DNA of 64,000 bases, taken from assembly GCA_050291245.1 (NCBI GenBank), contig JBNKJP010000048.1:1-64000 (forward strand). Direction: 5' to 3'. Shown here one piece after another: positions 8,712 to 17,264 of this stretch. The number at the start of each line of letters is the position of its first letter. The stretch's first letter is position 1. The stretch is from Thiodiazotropha sp050291245 (lineage in GTDB: Bacteria > Pseudomonadota > Gammaproteobacteria > Chromatiales > Chromatiaceae). A program made the translations under genes and the position numbers. Below the pieces are notes generated by a model that saw only the letters and a list, made by a program, of their open reading frames with translations, was not told the DNA's origin and ran no database searches.

Positions 8712-9308
8712 ATGTCACGATTTATCACAACCCTGCTTTCTCTGTTGGTTGCGGTCTCTGCATACGCTGCGGACGCTGAGACACGCAAGGACGAGATACT
8801 GGGCGTCAACGACGAGCTGCCGGGTGGCGACTTCGTTCTCCATTCGAGCCAAGGCGATTTCTCGCTGAAACAATTGAGAGGAAAAGTCGTTTTGCTCTAT
8901 TTTGGGTACACCCGGTGCCCCGACGTCTGCCCCACCTCCCTGGCGACTCTCGCCCAGGCCCTGAATGAACTCAGCGGGGATGAACTGAACTCCCTACAGT
9001 CAGCATTCATCAGCGTGGATCCCAAGCGGGACAGCCTCCAGGTTTTGGATGATTACGTCAGCTACTTTCATCCAAATCTGATGGGAGTCACCGGCAGTGA
9101 GGATGAGATTGCCGCAGTAGCAAAACGCTACGGCATACAGTATGAAGAGGTCCCCCTTGAGGGATCGAGCTTCGGCTATGCGGTCAACCACTCAGCAGTG
9201 ACTTATCTGATAGCCCCCGGGGGTGAGCTGCGTTTTATGTTCCCCCACGAAACCCCCTCTTTTGTCATTCTCGAAGCCATCCGATACCTGCTGAAAAGCA
9301 AGGAGTGA
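8712..9308 (+). CDS. SCO1/SenC family copper chaperone-like protein
   Basis: 198-residue exported thioredoxin-fold protein of the SCO1/SenC/PrrC family, which delivers copper to or keeps reduced the CuA site of cytochrome oxidase and related respiratory enzymes. A signal peptide (MSRFITTLLSLLVAVSAYA) is followed by VVLLYFGYTRCPDVCPTSLA, containing the Cu-binding C-x3-C, and by the conserved distal histidine in NHSAVTYLI. Thus both cysteines and the third ligand are present. No oxidase genes are in the window. It converges on a TPR lipoprotein gene across a strong hairpin. Confidence 0.93.
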   Translation: MSRFITTLLSLLVAVSAYAADAETRKDEILGVNDELPGGDFVLHSSQGDFSLKQLRGKVVLLYFGYTRCPDVCPTSLATLAQALNELSGDELNSLQSAFISVDPKRDSLQVLDDYVSYFHPNLMGVTGSEDEIAAVAKRYGIQYEEVPLEGSSFGYAVNHSAVTYLIAPGGELRFMFPHETPSFVILEAIRYLLKSKE

Positions 9309-9409
9309 CGCCGTCATGCAAAGACCGAGTATTCAGATAGTCATCAGCAAAACCGAAGTGAGAGAATAACGAACAGCCACCGCGGAACGGTGTTTCTATC
9401 CGAGGTTCA

Positions 9410-9448
9410 TTATTCACCCGGCAACCAAATACGTTGCCGGGTGAATAA
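9410..9448. terminator. Bidirectional hairpin between convergent genes
   Basis: A perfect 16-base stem, TTATTCACCCGGCAAC (9410-9425) with GTTGCCGGGTGAATAA (9433-9448), encloses a 7-base loop. It lies between the SCO1 gene (ends 9308) and the convergent lipoprotein gene (ends 9493). No long U-tract follows on either side, so it may be an inefficient terminator or an mRNA 3'-end stabiliser. The CACCCGGCAAC core resembles other intergenic hairpins here. Confidence 0.7.
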
Positions 9449-9492
9449 CGACATGACTATTGAGGTACCTGTCACGGCGTTGACTGCGATGT

Positions 9493-10710
9493 TCAGGTTC
9501 TTTCGCCATTCCAGACCTTGAAAGCATCCGACTTGACAAAGTCGCTGTACTTTTCATCAAGATCAAATGCCTTCCTCTTGAATTCATACCCAAATGTATT
9601 CGCAAGGACATTGAGCACCTGGACCGCATCCGCATATCGCCTGTCAGACACAAACTGATCAAGAAGAATCCAGTAGGTATCGATATAGTTGGGATCGTCA
9701 TCGATTGCCTGCAGACAGTGCTTATAGAAAGCCTCCTTGCTGCCACGCATTCTCTCCACTTCAGCCAGCAGCAGTTCCAGAACCGGATCAGCTCCGATTT
9801 TCCGCTTGAAGGCGGCCACCCCCTGCACGACCTTGTCGTAATTCTCATCCTCTAGGTAGAGGTCCATCAATGCCAGATCATAGTTCCCGCTCGCACCAAA
9901 CCGCTGCTCAAGTTCACGTAGAAAGATATATCGCAGAGAGTCGTCATTCATTCTGGTCGCAACTCTCATCCCAATCATGATATAGAGCGGTTTGTTTTTG
10001 AAACGGCGCGGCAATTGATCAAAGCCGTCAAGAATCTGTTTGGAGTCCATGCTCTTCAATGACCCCAGAAAATTGAAATAACGGCGCTGATCATCCGGGA
10101 TGTTGCGACTCTGTCTGTAAGCTAAGGATGTGCTCAACGTAGAGACTTCGTAGATATCGCTAAACAGCTCATCGATCAGATCGGATACACGGATCTGCTG
10201 TAACATATCGAACCAGTCGCCGATCAAGAACTGTCCACGATTCTTTCTCAGATCGAACTCAACGTAACTGACCCCCCCAGGATTCAGATTTGTCCGGACA
10301 GTGCACGTCAATCGCTCACCATCCACTTCCCAGCCAAGCGCATCCCATCGAACGTCATCCGATCTGAACATAATCATGCCTTTGAGCATGGCTGTTATCG
10401 ACGATCGAAGATTCATTTCCAACTCAGGCCGCACCTTAGTTGCGCTCAACTTATCGAGTGCACGGGAAGCGATGTACTCCGCATCGAGGCGTTCGTAAAG
10501 TGCAGAATTATTCTTATCCGTCAAGTCTTTCGCCAGGCCTTTACACGCACGCTCTTCCTCTGAGAGAGGCGTGGACAGCGCTTCGCTCGAACCTTCAGGC
10601 ACTTCCGATGCAGTATCCGTCGCAACCGTCTGATTGGTGGCGCAGCCCCCCTGCATCAGGACGACAATGCCAATGATCAACAGACGCATGAACGTGGAAA
10701 CTCTATTCAT
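9493..10710 (-). CDS. Lipoprotein with tetratricopeptide-like repeats
   Basis: 405-residue predicted lipoprotein of unknown function. The N-terminus MRLLIIGIVVLMQGGC-ATN has a type II signal ending in a lipobox cysteine. The middle holds a small alpha/beta region (RLTCTVRTNLNPGG, YVEFDLRKNRGQF) and the C-terminal half is helical with TPR-like units (for example LALMDLYLEDENYDKVVQGV and DTYWILLDQFVSDRRYADAV). The ATG at 10710 has GGGAG eight bases upstream. It overlaps the end of the upstream transglutaminase-like gene by 8 bases, so the two are almost surely co-translated and act together, probably at the outer membrane or in the periplasm. Confidence 0.8.
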   Translation of the reverse strand: MNRVSTFMRLLIIGIVVLMQGGCATNQTVATDTASEVPEGSSEALSTPLSEEERACKGLAKDLTDKNNSALYERLDAEYIASRALDKLSATKVRPELEMNLRSSITAMLKGMIMFRSDDVRWDALGWEVDGERLTCTVRTNLNPGGVSYVEFDLRKNRGQFLIGDWFDMLQQIRVSDLIDELFSDIYEVSTLSTSLAYRQSRNIPDDQRRYFNFLGSLKSMDSKQILDGFDQLPRRFKNKPLYIMIGMRVATRMNDDSLRYIFLRELEQRFGASGNYDLALMDLYLEDENYDKVVQGVAAFKRKIGADPVLELLLAEVERMRGSKEAFYKHCLQAIDDDPNYIDTYWILLDQFVSDRRYADAVQVLNVLANTFGYEFKRKAFDLDEKYSDFVKSDAFKVWNGERT

Positions 10711-12742
10711 TTGCCGCTCCCGACAGGTTTTTCAATCGATCTTTCAGGCCGATAAAATCCTGATAGCCCGAAACTTTGTCGGGATTAACCACCGACAGGG
10801 TGTATTCCCAGTCCCTGCGGATCTCCTCAAGAGAATTCAGGTAGTCGCCGAGATCACTCAGCGCCACATCCTTCTGTTTCGTCTCAAGAGACGATGTATG
10901 CGTATATATACCGCCCGAATACTTATCCCTATAGGTGTAGCGCACAGCAGAATTCTCGATCTGAACCGGCTTCTCATCGAGCTTGAGAACCACCGGCTGT
11001 GGATAGTGAATACGTAGACTCGAATTAATAAGCTGTGGCGGACCCAGCACATACGGGGTTGTGCGCTGTCGGACATCCGGCGCCTTCAGTACACCCATAT
11101 AGCTCAGATTGTAAACTGTGCTGTACACCATCGACTCCTTGTGCTTCCAGTACCCGTCGAGTTGATACCGCTCATTCACGACAAACCGGTTGCGCCGGAC
11201 ATCATCCTCATATACCGGATCCGCCAGTGCAGTGACTCCCGAATAGTATCGACTGTAGTATTCGAGATACTGGCGCCTGATGCTGTCGAGCGAATTGTTC
11301 TCGAATTGATAGCGCTGCGCCTCAGCCGCATTCCTGTGATAGGTCGTAGTTACTTTCAATATAACCGGCGTGTTGAAATCAGAGGAGACTATCTCCTCTT
11401 CCACGTCGATCCTGGATGCCACCGGAGGACGCGGATACATACGCTGTAGGCCGGCTTTTCTATGCCCGACAACCAGGGCATAGCCGAAGTCGGAATAGCC
11501 CAAATCATCCAGACCGCCGGCCTGATACTGTCGCGTGCCATCCAGCCAATATTGTTTACCTTTGAATTCAACCAGCACAATGGCGTGATCAAACACACCC
11601 GGACTCGGAAGACCCTGCTCCACCCCATAACGCAGCGTACTCGACACCAAAGCCGGCCAAGCTCTGATACCCTTCATTTGCAAAAGCGTCGAAAGCAGAA
11701 GCGACTTGTCCTTGCAGTCACCATAACGCTTTTTCAACACTTCCGCCGGCGTGCGTGGACGATGTGAATTTTCACCCAGCTCCAATCCCAGATAGCGAAT
11801 CTCATTTTGCACAAAAAACAAAGCGCGGGTGATGTAGTCCGCATCATCGGTGGATTGGCGCTTCAGCTTGCCTGCCAGCAGCTTTATCTCGTCGTCCCAC
11901 TCATCCTCGACCGCGTACAGCTGCATTGCCCATCGATTTACATCCTGCCAGCTGGCATATTCGCTGAAATCCAGCCAGGCGAAGGGCGTGTATTCCGGAG
12001 AGGTTTCGCCATCACTCACGACCTTATCCACATGATTGCGAACCAGACTGTATTCGTTCAACCCATGAAATCGGCTCTTCTTGGGTTTGGCATCCATCCC
12101 TACCGCACGAAACACCATATCATCCGAGTCGGTCAGAATCCGCAAAGCCAATCTCTGCACCGGAACACCCCATTCAAGCTGGGTGTTGCCGAAATGCCGA
12201 CTACCGAAAATCGGATTTCTTCCTATAAGGGTATAGCTGTACTCCAGAATGTCTCCTACACGAAGATCTTCCGGTATCAACACCGCCGTGACCCTGCCTT
12301 CATGTATGTCCACGGCCAGCTGCTCTTCCTGATGCACCAGGCGAACATAGACCGTATCGACCAGCTCGCGTATTTCGCCGTCGCGAATCACTTTCAAACT
12401 GTGCAAATGCAGCGTCTGATAGAGGGGATTGAAGCTGATTTCAAGCTGCGAGTTCTGCGACAGGCCAGCGCTGCTGTTCAGGCGCAACGCAAAGCGAAAG
12501 AAGTACTCAGGCGGATTGTTTTGCGCATCGACCATAAACCGGCGCTGCTGATCCAGTAACAGATACTGAACCGCGCTCTGATCCAACTGAGACTCAGAGG
12601 CATCATAATTACGCTCAACCACCCAGCCTGGAACCGCATCCACCTCGTAGCCTTTGGGGGACGGTTCGGCATGCGCGCTTGACATGAGCATGAGAGCCAG
12701 TACAGCGCATACCTGGATGCGCAAGCATAATATCTTTAACAA
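10703..12742 (-). CDS. DUF3857 / transglutaminase-like exported protein
   Basis: 679-residue exported protein. The TTG start (12742) has AAGGA six bases upstream and leads a signal peptide (LALMLMSSAHA-EPS). Residues ~50-280 look like the DUF3857 beta domain. A transglutaminase-type cysteine protease fold follows, with the catalytic Cys in RYGDCKDKSLLLSTLLQ, the His in FDHAIVLVEF and the Asp in KQYWLDGTRQ, so the triad is complete. The C-terminal third resembles DUF2569/DUF3858-type beta regions. Such proteins are commonly paired with TPR proteins, as here with the overlapping downstream lipoprotein. Substrate and reaction are unknown; a transamidase or peptidase acting in the envelope is likely. 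Confidence 0.85.
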   Translation of the reverse strand: MLKILCLRIQVCAVLALMLMSSAHAEPSPKGYEVDAVPGWVVERNYDASESQLDQSAVQYLLLDQQRRFMVDAQNNPPEYFFRFALRLNSSAGLSQNSQLEISFNPLYQTLHLHSLKVIRDGEIRELVDTVYVRLVHQEEQLAVDIHEGRVTAVLIPEDLRVGDILEYSYTLIGRNPIFGSRHFGNTQLEWGVPVQRLALRILTDSDDMVFRAVGMDAKPKKSRFHGLNEYSLVRNHVDKVVSDGETSPEYTPFAWLDFSEYASWQDVNRWAMQLYAVEDEWDDEIKLLAGKLKRQSTDDADYITRALFFVQNEIRYLGLELGENSHRPRTPAEVLKKRYGDCKDKSLLLSTLLQMKGIRAWPALVSSTLRYGVEQGLPSPGVFDHAIVLVEFKGKQYWLDGTRQYQAGGLDDLGYSDFGYALVVGHRKAGLQRMYPRPPVASRIDVEEEIVSSDFNTPVILKVTTTYHRNAAEAQRYQFENNSLDSIRRQYLEYYSRYYSGVTALADPVYEDDVRRNRFVVNERYQLDGYWKHKESMVYSTVYNLSYMGVLKAPDVRQRTTPYVLGPPQLINSSLRIHYPQPVVLKLDEKPVQIENSAVRYTYRDKYSGGIYTHTSSLETKQKDVALSDLGDYLNSLEEIRRDWEYTLSVVNPDKVSGYQDFIGLKDRLKNLSGAANE

Positions 12743-13348
12743 CGAGGGTCCTTGAATACCGTACTTAATCCACTACGAAGCGTCTGCGATCCACATGTCC
12801 TTTTGGCATATCGGCATAGCCCCGGCGGATCACCGCCACCAAGGCCCTCACGCCGGAGTCACCGATACAGGAAATGACACAAAACCAGTCCTATGTGCCC
12901 AGTAGAATATCCAAGCAAGGCGTGACTCGCAACATGACACAATCCTTTGGATTTCCTTAACACTTGCCTTCCTTGCCCAAAGGCGCAACACACAGCCATT
13001 TACGAACCTTATTCCTTAACGCGCAGGATTTCGTGCCTATATCCCCTCTTCGCCCCCAGTAAATCCCCCTCGACTGTCCGCCATTCTCGGATTCTTATGT
13101 CATCCGCCCTGTGCTCGCAGAGTTCCCGAAGTACCGCTCAACTCTTTCACCGTGTCCACTTGCCCGATAGTGGCTGTGACTACCCAGACCAGAATATCGC
13201 AAGACCGAATCAATCGCGCAGCACCCGGATGTCGATGAACAGGCATCCGCCCCCCTTTCTGTAATGGTCGGATTTCCCTCATCTGTATCTGTCGCCCCAT
13301 TGGGGAAGAGCGTATTCTTACTCGGAAAGACCCTCAAGGAGCACCGAT
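12743..13348. other. 600-base intergenic region without a clear gene
   Basis: Between divergently read genes. A minus-strand tail ending at about 12768 reads as coding-like (RALVAVIRRGYADMPKGHV and a few more residues), but it has a stop a dozen codons upstream and no start, so at most it is a remnant. Another minus-strand frame around 13100-13240 contains a stretch weakly like the start of a FecR-type domain. Neither is supported well enough to call. The phzF-like gene's ribosome site AAGGAG lies at the right edge. Confidence 0.45.
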
Positions 13349-14131
13349 ATGGAGATCGACCTTTATCAGATCGACGCCTTTACCGACACCCCCTTCAGTG
13401 GCAATCCCGCCGCCGTCTGCCCGCTCTCGAACTGGCTGCCAGAGGTGACGATGCAGGCTATTGCCGCCGAAAACAACCTCTCCGAAACCGCCTTCATCAT
13501 GCGCGAAGAGAAGGACTGGCGCATTCGCTGGTTCACCCCGGTCACCGAAGTCAGGCTCTGCGGCCATGCCACACTGGCCAGCGCCTGGGTCCTGTTCAAC
13601 CACCTGGAGCCTGGATGCGACAAGGTCATCTTCAACTCCCTGAGCGGCCCGCTCCCCGTCACCCGGAACGGCGACCGGCTGACCCTGAACTTCCCCGTGC
13701 AGCGTGCTGAGCCTGTCGTCGCTCCTGGCCTGCTGGCCGCCGCCCTCGGCTGTACGCCGCAGGAGGTGCTGGCCGCCGATGACTGGCTGATCCTGCTCGA
13801 CAGCGAACAGCGTGTACGCGAACTGCGGCCTGATATGGGCCTGTTGAAACAACTGGAAAAGCGAGCCCTCATGGTCACCGCCGCCGGTAGCGACTGCGAT
13901 TTCGTCTCGCGCTTCTTTGCCCCCAAATACGGCATCGACGAGGACCCTGTCACCGGTTCAGCGCACACCAAGCTGGCGCCCTACTGGGCTGAGAGACTCG
14001 GCAAGCCGAGGCTACACGCCCGCCAGCTTTCGGCACGCGGCGGCGAGCTCTTCTGCGAAATGCGAGGCGAGCGGGTACATATCAGCGGCAGCGCCGTTCC
14101 CTATCTGAAAGGCACCATCACACTGAGATGA
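13349..14131 (+). CDS. PhzF-family isomerase/epimerase-like protein
   Basis: 260-residue cytoplasmic protein of the PhzF/diaminopimelate-epimerase-fold family. Marks are the N-terminal YQIDAFTDTPFSGNPAAVC, the conserved ENNLSETAFI segment with the catalytic-type glutamate, IRWFTPVTEVRLCGHATLAS, and the C-terminal DEDPVTGSAHTKLAPYWAER loop. AAGGAG lies seven bases before the ATG. It overlaps the following methyltransferase by the ATGA sequence, implying coupled translation. No phenazine genes accompany it, so its substrate is unknown; most chromosomal PhzF homologues have no assigned role. Confidence 0.92.
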   Translation: MEIDLYQIDAFTDTPFSGNPAAVCPLSNWLPEVTMQAIAAENNLSETAFIMREEKDWRIRWFTPVTEVRLCGHATLASAWVLFNHLEPGCDKVIFNSLSGPLPVTRNGDRLTLNFPVQRAEPVVAPGLLAAALGCTPQEVLAADDWLILLDSEQRVRELRPDMGLLKQLEKRALMVTAAGSDCDFVSRFFAPKYGIDEDPVTGSAHTKLAPYWAERLGKPRLHARQLSARGGELFCEMRGERVHISGSAVPYLKGTITLR

Positions 14132-14931
14132 GCGGCCACGACCACATGTCATTCGACGACGGGTATGTCAGCGCGGACTATCTGAAGCAGGCAGCCGACC
14201 GCATACGCGACTTCAAACAGCTGAGCTACGACCATATGGCCATCACGACCGGCGACACGGTGCTCGACATCGGCTGCGGCCCGGGGATCGACACCGTGCC
14301 GCTGGCCGCACTGGTCGGCGCCAGGGGGAAGGTGATAGGCATCGACTGTGACGAGGAGATGCTGGCCGAGGCGAGCAAGGCGGCTGAGGAGGCGGGCTGC
14401 GGCGAACGTATCGAGCATCACGCGGGGTCAGCCCTGGCCTTGCCGTTAGCCAACGATTCGGTGGACGCTTGCCGCGCCGAACGGCTGCTCCAGGTGGTGC
14501 CGCCGACGCAGGCCCGCCCCATTCTGGCGGAGATGGTTCGTGTTACCCGTCGTGGCGGACGTGTTGTGCTGGCGGACACCGACTGGGCCAGCTCCAGCGT
14601 TGACTTTTCAGACTGTAATCTGGAGCGTCGCCTGATAGTGTTCTTCGCGCAACACATGCGTCCCAACGGTCTTGCCGGACGCTGTCTCGCCTCACTGTGC
14701 CGGGAACAGGGTTTGCTGGACATTCGCGTCGACACCGTGGCGATGGTGCAACAGCACCTCGATCAGACCCCGTTCGGCGACTGGCTGATCGATACAGCGC
14801 GGCGGGAAAAGGTAATCGATGAAGCGCAGGCCGCGCATTGGCATGACGAGCTGCAGACTCGGGAGCGTGAGGGGCGATTCTATGCCTGCGTGAACATGGT
14901 GATCGTCAGCGGACGCAAAGGCACTGCATGA
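14128..14931 (+). CDS. Class I SAM-dependent methyltransferase
   Basis: 267-residue soluble methyltransferase. Motif I is textbook (TVLDIGCGPGIDTVPLAAL), followed by the acidic motif II end VIGIDCDEEML and a post-motif region DSVDACRAERLLQVV and VRVTRRGGRVVLADTDW. The UbiE/menaquinone-methyltransferase-like fold suggests a small-molecule substrate. Starts four bases inside the PhzF-like gene (ATGA), so both are made together and may work in one pathway. Substrate cannot be read from sequence. Confidence 0.9.
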   Translation: MSGHDHMSFDDGYVSADYLKQAADRIRDFKQLSYDHMAITTGDTVLDIGCGPGIDTVPLAALVGARGKVIGIDCDEEMLAEASKAAEEAGCGERIEHHAGSALALPLANDSVDACRAERLLQVVPPTQARPILAEMVRVTRRGGRVVLADTDWASSSVDFSDCNLERRLIVFFAQHMRPNGLAGRCLASLCREQGLLDIRVDTVAMVQQHLDQTPFGDWLIDTARREKVIDEAQAAHWHDELQTREREGRFYACVNMVIVSGRKGTA

Positions 14932-15036
14932 GCCATCATACTCTGAGCGCGAACTTCCTCGCGCCACCGCCACCTTCAAGCTTGAGATGCGCACGTGCAC
15001 CTGAGCCGGCGCAGAACCCGTGACAAGCTTCCAGGG

Positions 15037-15066
15037 ATTAACCCGACGACCAGGCGCCGGGTTAAT
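15037..15066. terminator. Hairpin between convergent genes
   Basis: ATTAACCCG (15037-15045) pairs with CGGGTTAAT (15058-15066) around a 12-base loop, between the methyltransferase (ends 14931) and the convergent small secreted protein (ends 15082). No strong U-tract is present. Likely a shared terminator or 3'-end stabiliser. Confidence 0.55.
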
Positions 15067-15081
15067 TATGAACCGCTCGAA

Positions 15082-15516
15082 CTAGAGCTTTTCAACCAGG
15101 GCAGCCCGGACAAAATCATTCAGATTATAGGCTTTGAAATCGACGACATTCCGGATCTCCCCGTTATCAATCAGCAATTCACGCCTGCCCTCGCCTCCAT
15201 AGGCACAGGTAATGCGCTTGATCGTCTCTCGGACATAGGCCTTAACAGCCCCTTCCCCTGCTGCGCAAAAATCCGCTAGCGTTTGCGCAGGTGCCCCGCA
15301 AAAGCTTGATATGCTATAGTCCCGCCACTCAGACTTGGCGAAACTGTCCCAATCGATCTTAACACTGACCGATGTTCCGCATGCGGCATTCATCTCTCGA
15401 CTCACCTGCTGCAGATCCGCCTCAGTTTGCGCCCGCTCGACGAGCTCTTCCGCAGCAAAGCACGATGCACTGAACATGCTGTAGAGAACAAATATTCCTA
15501 TGACTGAATTCTTCAT
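15082..15516 (-). CDS. Small secreted cysteine-containing protein, unknown
   Basis: 144-residue exported protein not recognised. The ATG at 15516 is preferred because GAAGG lies four bases upstream and the signal peptide (MKNSVIGIFVLYSMFSASC-FAA) starts there. The mature part is mixed helix/strand, with five cysteines (NAACGTSVSV, SSFCGAPAQT, ADFCAAGEG, TCAYGGEG), which suggests disulfides in the periplasm. The C-terminal GEIRNVVDFKAYNLNDFVR looks like a small beta-strand tail. It is the last gene of the run headed by the AAA+ ATPase at 18502, 43 bases after its upstream neighbour. Confidence 0.75.
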   Translation of the reverse strand: MKNSVIGIFVLYSMFSASCFAAEELVERAQTEADLQQVSREMNAACGTSVSVKIDWDSFAKSEWRDYSISSFCGAPAQTLADFCAAGEGAVKAYVRETIKRITCAYGGEGRRELLIDNGEIRNVVDFKAYNLNDFVRAALVEKL

Positions 15517-15559
15517 TTGCCTTCTTCCCAACACTAATCCTAAACGGCTGAACCCTGCA

Positions 15560-16345
15560 TCAGTTTTGATCCGAGCAGTAGGCGGTTTGAAATGCCGTCA
15601 GCAGCTTTTTCTGTGAAAAAGCGGCACAGTAATTCTCTAATGCGTAGCCGCTGCTGCTGTAGAATTCTTCCAACAACTGGGACTTTAGTTTATTGAAGCA
15701 CACGGAAAATCCCAATTCCGTAGCCGCTTCAGACGCCTCTCCCGAACTGCCCATACCAGACTCAACCGCAAGAAAAACATCGGGATCTTGACACAGCTCC
15801 GAGTCCGGACTCGGTTTCAGCGCCTGAATAAAAAAAGGCACAGCCGCTGAGGCATTCATGTGCAGACGAACCATTTTGCCGGCCTTGAAAGCCAACTCCG
15901 AATCCACAGGACTCTGCAATACTGCTTTTCTCAAAGACTCCGTACACTCACTCCCTCCGTAGTAATCCCTGTAGCATTGAGCCGCCCCTGCGAAGATGGC
16001 TTTCTTTCTCAGCCCTATAAACTCCTTCGATTCTTTCAGTGACGGCATGCTTTGCAACGTCTGCTCTGACCATACAAGTGCTGCGTACGGATCACCGCCA
16101 GCTAGCTCTTTGTCAAACGCATTCACCACGGCGCGTGTAACAACCTTCTTCCACACTTCAGTTCTCTGCGAGGGATGAATGTCATACATATGACCGACAA
16201 TCTCCTCAAAGCCATTCTGTTGATCCAATGCACGCAGGTCTTCCATCGTGTATTTATCATCGGAGGCATGAGCCAACGAAAACATAAAACCGCAGACACA
16301 TAAGGCAAGCGCCTGCCTAATTATCCCAAAATTGCGTTTATCCAT
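15560..16345 (-). CDS. Secreted protein of unknown function in AAA+/TPR run
   Basis: 261-residue protein, not recognised. I start it at the ATG at 16345 (AAGGA seven bases upstream), where a signal peptide begins (ALALCVCGFMFSLAHA-SDD). The mature chain is almost entirely helical with TPR-like spacing (AALVWSEQTLQSMPSLKES, ELAFKAGKMVRLHMNASAA) and contains several cysteines near CYRDYYGGSEC and the C-terminus, compatible with disulfide bonding in the periplasm. It lies about 50 bases after the TPR/membrane gene and before another small secreted protein, so the four genes from 18502 to 15082 probably form one unit. Confidence 0.75.
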   Translation of the reverse strand: MDKRNFGIIRQALALCVCGFMFSLAHASDDKYTMEDLRALDQQNGFEEIVGHMYDIHPSQRTEVWKKVVTRAVVNAFDKELAGGDPYAALVWSEQTLQSMPSLKESKEFIGLRKKAIFAGAAQCYRDYYGGSECTESLRKAVLQSPVDSELAFKAGKMVRLHMNASAAVPFFIQALKPSPDSELCQDPDVFLAVESGMGSSGEASEAATELGFSVCFNKLKSQLLEEFYSSSGYALENYCAAFSQKKLLTAFQTAYCSDQN

Positions 16346-16394
16346 TGTTAATCCTTCTTTACATCTGTAACGAACCACCAACTCCGACAGCTTG

Positions 16395-17264
16395 CTAGAA
16401 AAGTCTGTCGAAGATGAAAGTCAGCATCGCAAGCAATATCACCATGCTCAGGATTGGACCAAACATCCCGAGTCGCTCGAATGCACTACGACAATCCAAC
16501 TTGTGCCGATAGAAGGCACGAACTTCCGGCGCCAACGCCTCCAACGCTTGGGACCTCTTTCCGCGAATCGCCTGATTGTCAAGCCAATCGGAGATCGCGA
16601 TATTCAGATTATCCTGATATACCTTGATGACAGGTTGAATTTTGGCGGCAGTGTAGAAAGCTTCGATTGCAAGTTGCCATGACTTCCTGGCCAATCGGAT
16701 TCTGCCCAGGTCATTATGCAGCACAGCGTCTTCGGGATCGATCTTCAGCGCGGAGAGCAGGTAGGCCTCGGCATTCTCATAATCGTTCAGCTCGAAACAG
16801 ATATCGCTCAACAGGCTGAATGTACCGGACGTCTCCGGACTGACACGGCAGAGTTGAGTAGCCGTCGTTCTGGCCTTGTTCAGGAGACCGGATTGGATCT
16901 GTGCACGTGCCACCCGATCGAGCAAATCCGGGTCCTCCGGATTAAGCGCGAGCGCATGTTCTGCCGCTCTGAGTTCACCATCGAAGTCGAGACAATGGTG
17001 TAGGCAGATACTTGCAAGATAGTAGCCGTAAGGCCACTCGGGAGCGAGCGAAACGACCCGCCGGGCGGCGTCGAGCGCCTCCTTATATTGCTTTAACAGC
17101 AGATGGATCCGCACCAAGGTGGCATAGTGTGAAGCTTCCTCAGGGTCACTGGCGATAGCGCGGGAGCAGGCGGCCAGCGCCTCCTTGTAGCGCTTCAGAT
17201 CGATCAGTACCCATGCCTCTTCGGCATGGGCGTTGGGATCGCCGGCCAACTCGATTCCGGTCAT
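16395..17264 (-). CDS. TPR protein with C-terminal membrane anchor
   Basis: 289-residue protein made of about six tetratricopeptide units (for instance DLKRYKEALAACSRAIASDP, LLLKQYKEALDAARRVVSLA, NDYENAEAYLLSALKIDPED) and a single C-terminal hydrophobic segment (GPILSMVILLAMLTFIF). It would be a tail-anchored scaffold facing the cytoplasm. Its ATG overlaps the stop of the AAA+ ATPase gene (ATGA at 17261-17264), a strong sign that the two proteins form a complex. The specific role is unknown. Confidence 0.85.
   Translation of the reverse strand: MTGIELAGDPNAHAEEAWVLIDLKRYKEALAACSRAIASDPEEASHYATLVRIHLLLKQYKEALDAARRVVSLAPEWPYGYYLASICLHHCLDFDGELRAAEHALALNPEDPDLLDRVARAQIQSGLLNKARTTATQLCRVSPETSGTFSLLSDICFELNDYENAEAYLLSALKIDPEDAVLHNDLGRIRLARKSWQLAIEAFYTAAKIQPVIKVYQDNLNIAISDWLDNQAIRGKRSQALEALAPEVRAFYRHKLDCRSAFERLGMFGPILSMVILLAMLTFIFDRLF

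Noticed and set aside
8441..8779. Plus-strand frames before the SCO1 gene
   Set aside because: They overlap the SCO1 signal peptide in another frame and have no supporting features.
12768..12890. Coding-like minus-strand tail downstream of the phzF promoter region
   Set aside because: Only about 38 codons between stops and no start; could be a remnant but cannot be assigned.
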